From: an uncultured Eubacteriales bacterium
GTDB taxonomy: Bacteria; Bacillota_I; Bacilli_A; RF39; UBA660
Assembly: GCA_900321795.1 (NCBI GenBank)
Contig: ONXO01000095.1
Span: 1-10,365 of the forward strand
Direction: 5' to 3'
DNA: 10,365 nt
Shown here: positions 6,331-10,365 of the stretch, one piece after another
Numbering within the stretch: the first letter of the stretch is position 1
How the letters are laid out: the number at the start of each line of letters is the position of its first letter
Position numbers and translations under genes: made by a program
The notes under the pieces: model-generated
What the model was told of the DNA's origin: nothing
Databases searched by the model: none
The model's input: the letters and a program-made list of their open reading frames with translations, nothing else

Positions 6331-6344
6331 CTTCATTCATCGTA

Positions 6345-6932
6345 TTAACCTAATTTTTTAATTAGTCTTTGTTTAGCTTCTTCTAAAGCTTTCTTTTCTT
6401 CATGTTGTTTTCTTAGTTCTTTTCTTCTTTCTAAGAAATCATCATTTTTACTTGCAACACTTACATCAGTAGCATTATAAAACGGTTGGTCTACTACTGA
6501 TACATCAAACAACTTACCTATCTTAGTTATTGTTCTTGTATCAGTTTCATAATCATATTCATCTTCTTCTACAGTAAAAGCAAATGATTGTTTATCTATT
6601 AATCCACTTTTAACTGCGTTAAATATATTTTTATGTTCTGTTATATCATCTTGTAATGTTGCATCCATGAATAAACCTTTTTCATCTTTTTCTAGTTTCA
6701 AACTATTATTTCTAGTTCTAGCTAGTACCATAAATGAATCATTATGATTGTATCTTAATACAACGTCTGACATATCGGCTTCATCTAAGGCATGTTCTTC
6801 AATCAACTCAGTATATCCATAAGTCTCAGGACTATTAAACACAACTGCGTATCCTTTTATTTCCATTTTTTCATCTTCGGTTGTTTCTGCTCTGAATTGT
6901 AAATCTATTTTCCTAATTTCCTTTTCCTTCAT
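6345..6932 (-). CDS. HK97-family prohead protease
   Basis: This protein (195 residues from the chosen start) is the prohead maturation protease, which is packaged into the procapsid and cuts the capsid delta domain. Family features are the N-terminal MEIKGYAVVFNSPE block (about residues 23-36), the catalytic His in VVLRYNHNDSFMVLART (H63) and the nucleophile Ser in GLIDKQSFAFTV (S116), followed by LFDVSVVDQPFYNAT (about 141-155). The C-terminus is a charged helix (ERRKELRKQHEEKKALEEAK). Four ATGs occur close together (6953, 6947, 6941, 6932). The one at 6932 is favoured because GGAG lies nine bases upstream; it overlaps the portal gene by 20 bases. Its neighbours, portal upstream and capsid downstream, are the standard HK97 order. 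Confidence 0.9.
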   Translation of the reverse strand: MKEKEIRKIDLQFRAETTEDEKMEIKGYAVVFNSPETYGYTELIEEHALDEADMSDVVLRYNHNDSFMVLARTRNNSLKLEKDEKGLFMDATLQDDITEHKNIFNAVKSGLIDKQSFAFTVEEDEYDYETDTRTITKIGKLFDVSVVDQPFYNATDVSVASKNDDFLERRKELRKQHEEKKALEEAKQRLIKKLG

Positions 6933-8142
6933 CTTCTTCATCTCCATTCTCATTTGTATTATCTAATTGATAATCGTTAGCAATTGTACTATCTATATGA
7001 TTTAAATCTTGCATTATTACGTCACCATCTTCACGTGGTGCAAGATTAAATACTTCTCTTAATTCATTAACAGTCATAATATTATTTGCATATCTTAATA
7101 GGTTGATCTTCGTGTTATTAGACACATATTGCAATCTATTACTTTCAAACACTATTTGATTGCCAAAATGTTTTTCTGTTGGAGTAAATATCTTATTCGT
7201 AAATTCTAAGCTCATCTGTAAACCTATCGGCTCTAAAACAGATTCATAAAAAGCATTCCACTCATCTTCGGAATACTTTGATTGAATAATATTATCATTT
7301 ATACCAAAATAAGAGAGTATCTTACTATCAATACTCTTTATTTGACTTTCGTTTGCTGTGGTAGGCTCTATCTTAACTGGTGAAAATTCAGTAGTAGCAT
7401 CTAAACCACCGATTCCACTTTTATTGCTACTATCAATAAAATCTTTAACAAATTGATCACGCATCTTTTTAACATCATCAGGTTTTAGCATTGCTTTTGT
7501 AGATTTTAATACACCTCTAATAGATTGTGTAGTTTTAATAGCGTTTACTATACCCTCATCTAGAACATGTTTAATTGATAAAGTTTTTATTATAGGCTCT
7601 GTACTGCCACCTAAAAGACCATTGTCACTTGTAAACCTTGTTAGATGAATACAACTATCATATGGCACGAACCTTTCTTTAGAACGCCCAAATTTAAATT
7701 TAATCCATATTTTGTTTTGATATTCATAAAGTCTACCTTCACTAAAATCTAACGGATATAATCCAGTGACTTTTAAATCTTTATCCCTCTGAATATAAAC
7801 AAAACTATTATTATATAATTCTAAATTAGATATTACTTGATAATAAAATTGAAATGCATTCTGTAATTCATTTGGCCTTTTGGCAAGTAAATTATATAAA
7901 TTACCTGTTAAGTTTTCGAATTTATCCGCAAAGTTTCTAATATGTTTAGGATGCATTTTAGCACCATTTCTCGCTATTGCATCAACACATGCTCTTATAT
8001 CAGCATCGTTTTTAAAATCACCATTATATTTTGTAAAAACCGCTTTATTACCATCCAGCAGAACAAATTCACTTGATTTTTGTGGTGGAATAACATTTTC
8101 ATCATTTCCAAACATTTTGCTAAATAAACTTCTTATTTGCAT
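6913..8142 (-). CDS. Portal protein (HK97 family)
   Basis: This 409-residue protein is the phage portal, a dodecameric ring at one capsid vertex through which DNA is packaged and ejected. Its length and sequence agree with the HK97-type portal family: DADIRACVDAIARNGAKMHP (about 46-65, with the start of the clip/wing region), AFQFYYQVISNLELYNNSFVYIQRD (about 95-119), then WIKFKFG and a helical stem region, and EDEWNAFYESVLEPIGLQMSLE near 286-308. The C-terminus is acidic (DNTNENGDEEDEGKGN), in the part that overlaps the protease gene. The ATG at 8142 follows GAGGAGGTATAGG, a strong ribosome binding site placed in the last codons of the terminase gene, whose stop is one base before this start. 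Confidence 0.93.
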   Translation of the reverse strand: MQIRSLFSKMFGNDENVIPPQKSSEFVLLDGNKAVFTKYNGDFKNDADIRACVDAIARNGAKMHPKHIRNFADKFENLTGNLYNLLAKRPNELQNAFQFYYQVISNLELYNNSFVYIQRDKDLKVTGLYPLDFSEGRLYEYQNKIWIKFKFGRSKERFVPYDSCIHLTRFTSDNGLLGGSTEPIIKTLSIKHVLDEGIVNAIKTTQSIRGVLKSTKAMLKPDDVKKMRDQFVKDFIDSSNKSGIGGLDATTEFSPVKIEPTTANESQIKSIDSKILSYFGINDNIIQSKYSEDEWNAFYESVLEPIGLQMSLEFTNKIFTPTEKHFGNQIVFESNRLQYVSNNTKINLLRYANNIMTVNELREVFNLAPREDGDVIMQDLNHIDSTIANDYQLDNTNENGDEEDEGKGN

Positions 8143-8143
8143 C

Positions 8144-9823
8144 CTATACCTCCTCGTCTATATAATTTAAATATTCTTGTTGTTTATTAACATAGATAAC
8201 ATAAGCATCCATTAAACTTGCAACTCCATCAATCCTTTGTCTTGATTTTTCTTTAGTCAACATGATATTTTCATTATCATCAACCTTAACAGCAGCATTT
8301 GATAAGTTCCATTTCAAAATTGGATTGTTATTATAATTAATTTTTTTATCCATTAAGTCAGCCTTCATTTGTTTTAATGGTGCAGATTCAGTTTTATATC
8401 CTTGTCTAACCTCAACCATATCAAAACCTTCTTCTTTCATTTCTTCACACCAAAAATTAGCATTCCAACTATCATAACCAACCCAAAGCGGTCTTAAATC
8501 AAATTCTTGAACTTGTTCCAAAAACCACTTTGTAACATCATGATAATCAACTTTAGAATCACCACTTAATCGCAGCAAACCAATTTTTAACCATTTATCA
8601 TATGGTATTTTATCTTCAACTACTTTTTTTTCTAAAAAATTTGTTGGTATCCAGTACATTTGTTTAACTCTGATTTTTCCTTTAACCACCCCAAGTAAAG
8701 TCGCACAAGTTAAATCAGTTGTACTTGATAAATCACAACCACCAATGCAATAGCAATCTTTCCACTCTGAATATTTTTCTTCATTATTCAATTCTTCAAA
8801 AGTAAGCCAAGAATTCATACTGTTTTGTCTAATGTTAAAGTCTTTACATAACAAATTCACTAACTCTATAGGGCTAGCTTTAGCTCTTTCTACTTTTTCC
8901 CTTAAACTTTTTATTGATTTTATTTTCCCTAAAGCTGGGTTAGCTTTATACCACGCTTCTTCATCGAGCCACTCTTTTTCATCGTCAAGCTCATAAATAA
9001 CTGGCAATAAAACATCATCAGTAATCGTTCCATCAACCACTTGACTAGCATATTCATATTCGATATCAAAAACATTTTGTCTAACAGTTCCCATCGTACT
9101 TGTTTCAAGTAATAATGGTTGTTGTCTCGCACTCATTGAATCATACATAACATCTAACAAATTTTTATCTTTCCATGCATGTACTTCATCGGCTATTACC
9201 ATATGGCTATTTAAACCATCTAAAGAGTTACTATCACTTGCTAAAGCCCTAAACAAAGAATCAGTATGATCATAATAAATCCCAGTTGTTAAACTTCTTA
9301 TTCTTTTTGCTAATACCGGTGATTTTCTTATCATCTTCTTAGATTCTTCCCAAACAATCTTTGATTGGTCTCTTTTAGTAGCAACTGAATATATTTCAGC
9401 ACCACCTTCACCATCTTTAGTTAGCATATAAGTTGCAATACCTGAATCTAATACTGACTTACCATTTTTTCTTGCAACAAATAAAATTGCTTTCTTATAT
9501 CTTCTAAAACCGGTATCTTTATCTACAAAACCAAATAACGCCTGCAAAAAAGCTTTTTGAAACAACTCTAACTTTAAAGGCTTACCATTCCACTGCCCTT
9601 TGCTCTGTTTACAATATTTTTCGATAAAGTTAATACATTTATTAGCTTTTTTTTCATCGAATATATATGTATGTTCTTCAATTTCTCCAGTTTCTTGATT
9701 TACAAAAGACACCTTTCTCGGTGCCTTTAAATCATCAACTAATCTTTTATAAATCGTTGTTACTTTTTCGCCAACTTTCTTTGGGTTGGCTTTTATCCAC
9801 TCATAATACTCTTCTATGAACAT
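8144..9823 (-). CDS. terL: Terminase large subunit
   Basis: This 559-residue protein is the packaging motor: an N-terminal ATPase that pumps DNA through the portal and a C-terminal RNase H-like nuclease that cuts concatemers. The Walker A is ARKNGKS (117-123), the Walker B is MVIADEVHAW with D212-E213, and the coupling motif is TSTMG (241-245). The nuclease half contains GGCDLSSTTD with D364, GYDSWN with D451, and RIDGVASLMDAY with D532/D539, which together supply the expected metal-binding acids. It is full length for the phage terminase-like large subunit group paired with P27-type small subunits. The ATG at 9823 overlaps the small subunit gene by 10 bases. No good Shine-Dalgarno sequence precedes it, so re-initiation after the small subunit is likely. 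Confidence 0.96.
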   Translation of the reverse strand: MFIEEYYEWIKANPKKVGEKVTTIYKRLVDDLKAPRKVSFVNQETGEIEEHTYIFDEKKANKCINFIEKYCKQSKGQWNGKPLKLELFQKAFLQALFGFVDKDTGFRRYKKAILFVARKNGKSVLDSGIATYMLTKDGEGGAEIYSVATKRDQSKIVWEESKKMIRKSPVLAKRIRSLTTGIYYDHTDSLFRALASDSNSLDGLNSHMVIADEVHAWKDKNLLDVMYDSMSARQQPLLLETSTMGTVRQNVFDIEYEYASQVVDGTITDDVLLPVIYELDDEKEWLDEEAWYKANPALGKIKSIKSLREKVERAKASPIELVNLLCKDFNIRQNSMNSWLTFEELNNEEKYSEWKDCYCIGGCDLSSTTDLTCATLLGVVKGKIRVKQMYWIPTNFLEKKVVEDKIPYDKWLKIGLLRLSGDSKVDYHDVTKWFLEQVQEFDLRPLWVGYDSWNANFWCEEMKEEGFDMVEVRQGYKTESAPLKQMKADLMDKKINYNNNPILKWNLSNAAVKVDDNENIMLTKEKSRQRIDGVASLMDAYVIYVNKQQEYLNYIDEEV

Positions 9824-10143
9824 AAATCATCATCTTCAAAGTCGTCATCATCGTTTTTAGCTTCAGGAAGTAATTCATTTAACTGTTTCATACAGCTAGA
9901 GTAATTTTTTATTAAAGTATTATATTGATTAAGCGCAGGGTTTGCTCTTTCAATATTATATTTGCCCTGGCACATCTCAACAACTACTCCGTTATCCTCT
10001 ACTTCTTTTTTTAAATCAGTTAATGCCTTTTGCATAAAAATTAATTCATTTAGTAAACTACTGCATAATACTTTTTTATCATTATCAAGCATATCAATAG
10101 TTTCTTTTATTGAAATTAAATCAACTTTTTCTATTTCTTTCAC
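9814..10143 (-). CDS. terS: Terminase small subunit (P27 family)
   Basis: The small terminase recognises the packaging site and loads the large subunit. The protein is about 109 residues from a GTG at 10143. It contains the helical segment VLCSSLLNELIFMQKALTDL (about 25-44) and the P27 signature NPALNQYNTLIKNYSSCMKQ (about 67-86), ending in a very acidic tail (DDDDFEDDDLCS). The GTG is chosen because AAAGGA lies nine bases upstream and clostridial relatives of this length begin near here. The frame is open further upstream, through an ATG at 10194 to a TTG at 10242 (142 residues), but neither has a convincing ribosome binding site and that stretch resembles non-coding DNA. The order HNH-terS-terL supports the assignment. 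Confidence 0.85.
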   Translation of the reverse strand: MKEIEKVDLISIKETIDMLDNDKKVLCSSLLNELIFMQKALTDLKKEVEDNGVVVEMCQGKYNIERANPALNQYNTLIKNYSSCMKQLNELLPEAKNDDDDFEDDDLCS

Positions 10144-10256
10144 TTTCTCACTTCCTTTCGCTAAAACAGGGGGTTTATGTGTAAATCTGCACATTTTTCG
10201 TGAGTCCCCATCTCGGTTCCCAATTAAGCCCTTTATTTTCAAGGATTAGGGGGGTA
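10144..10256 (-). other. Intergenic region between HNH and small terminase genes, possible cos region
   Basis: In 113 bases the minus strand carries CCCCCC (10254-10249), GGGG (10209-10206) and CCCCC (10173-10169) runs, and the short inverted repeat TGTG/CACA (10193-10178). Phages with an HNH endonuclease next to terS generally package by cos cleavage, and cos often lies in the non-coding DNA beside these genes. No cos sequence can be identified with certainty. The alternative is that part of this stretch codes for an N-terminal extension of the small terminase. Confidence 0.3.
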
Positions 10257-10365
10257 TCAAGGCTTTTTTATTAAATTGCCGTATTCATCAAACATAACAT
10301 CTTTTCTAGTAGATATGTCTTGGTGATGTTCTTCTTCATGACAGTCTTTACATAGACCTTCTAGA
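10257..10365 (-). CDS. HNH endonuclease (C-terminal fragment)
   Basis: A frame entering from the right edge encodes the last 35 residues of a protein and ends in TGA at 10259-10257. It includes GLCKDCHEEEHHQDISTRKD, whose C-x2-C-H-x3-H layout matches the C-terminal half of an HNH nuclease with its zinc-knuckle cysteines and metal-binding histidine, then a short tail ending NLIKKP. Small HNH proteins next to the terminase genes (HK97 gp74-like) stimulate terminase-mediated cos cleavage, so a role in DNA packaging is inferred. The 5' part of the gene lies outside the window. Confidence 0.82.
   Translation of the reverse strand, partial: LEGLCKDCHEEEHHQDISTRKDVMFDEYGNLIKKP

Noticed and set aside
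6211..6344. Hammerhead or other self-cleaving ribozyme, or a known riboswitch, upstream of the capsid gene
   Set aside because: The conserved cores I would expect (for example CTGATGA with GAAA for hammerhead) are missing, and the stems are too short to assign to a known class.
8929..9132. Minus-strand 67-codon open frame inside the large terminase gene
   Set aside because: It overlaps the terminase coding sequence in another frame, with no start signal or neighbouring context supporting it.
10165..10215. Short open frame (MGTHEKCADLHINPLF) in the gap before terS
   Set aside because: At 16 codons, with no good ribosome binding site and no recognisable product, it is best explained by chance.

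Overview
The window is a contiguous piece of the late structural region of a tailed, siphovirus-type phage or prophage. Every convincing gene lies on the minus strand, so transcription runs from the right edge to the left. By eye the DNA is strongly AT-rich, with AT-rich codon use, standard stop codons and many near-consensus AGGAGG ribosome binding sites. This points to a low-GC Bacillota (Firmicutes) host, probably a clostridial or related gut lineage. I see no bacterial chromosomal genes, tRNAs, insertion sequences or CRISPR arrays.

In transcription order the layout is the HK97-like packaging and head module followed by the tail module. Packaging: the C-terminal end of an HNH endonuclease (right edge), a P27-type small terminase and a large terminase with ATPase and nuclease motifs. 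Head: portal, HK97-type prohead protease and major capsid protein with an N-terminal coiled-coil scaffold (delta) domain. Neck: gp6-like connector, head-closure protein, HK97 gp10-like protein and probable tail terminator. Tail: phi13-type major tail protein, tape measure, distal tail protein (Dit) and the start of a further tail-tip protein cut by the left edge. The first genes package DNA into the protease-matured capsid, the four small neck genes close the head and join it to the tail, and the last genes build a non-contractile tail. From a rule-of-thumb 0.15 nm per tape-measure residue the tail would be roughly 100 nm long.

Most genes are packed tightly with overlaps or short spacers, consistent with translational coupling. 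Three non-coding gaps stand out. (1) 10144-10256, between the HNH gene and the small terminase, is a C/G-run-containing stretch where a cos site could lie. (2) 6211-6344, between protease and capsid, has a terminator-like hairpin, a weak promoter-like pair and several small hairpins, two of which share the same apical sequence. (3) 3193-3287, between major tail protein and tape measure, has five copies of a 6-8 base inverted-repeat arm that can fold in mutually exclusive ways, ending in a terminator-like hairpin.

The most unusual point of gene content is that the tape measure directly follows the major tail protein. The usual pair of tail assembly chaperone genes (lambda G/GT type, with a programmed frameshift) is absent from that position. 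I see no defence system or other clearly new multi-gene system. The two regulatory-looking gaps and the missing chaperones are the best candidates for something undescribed.
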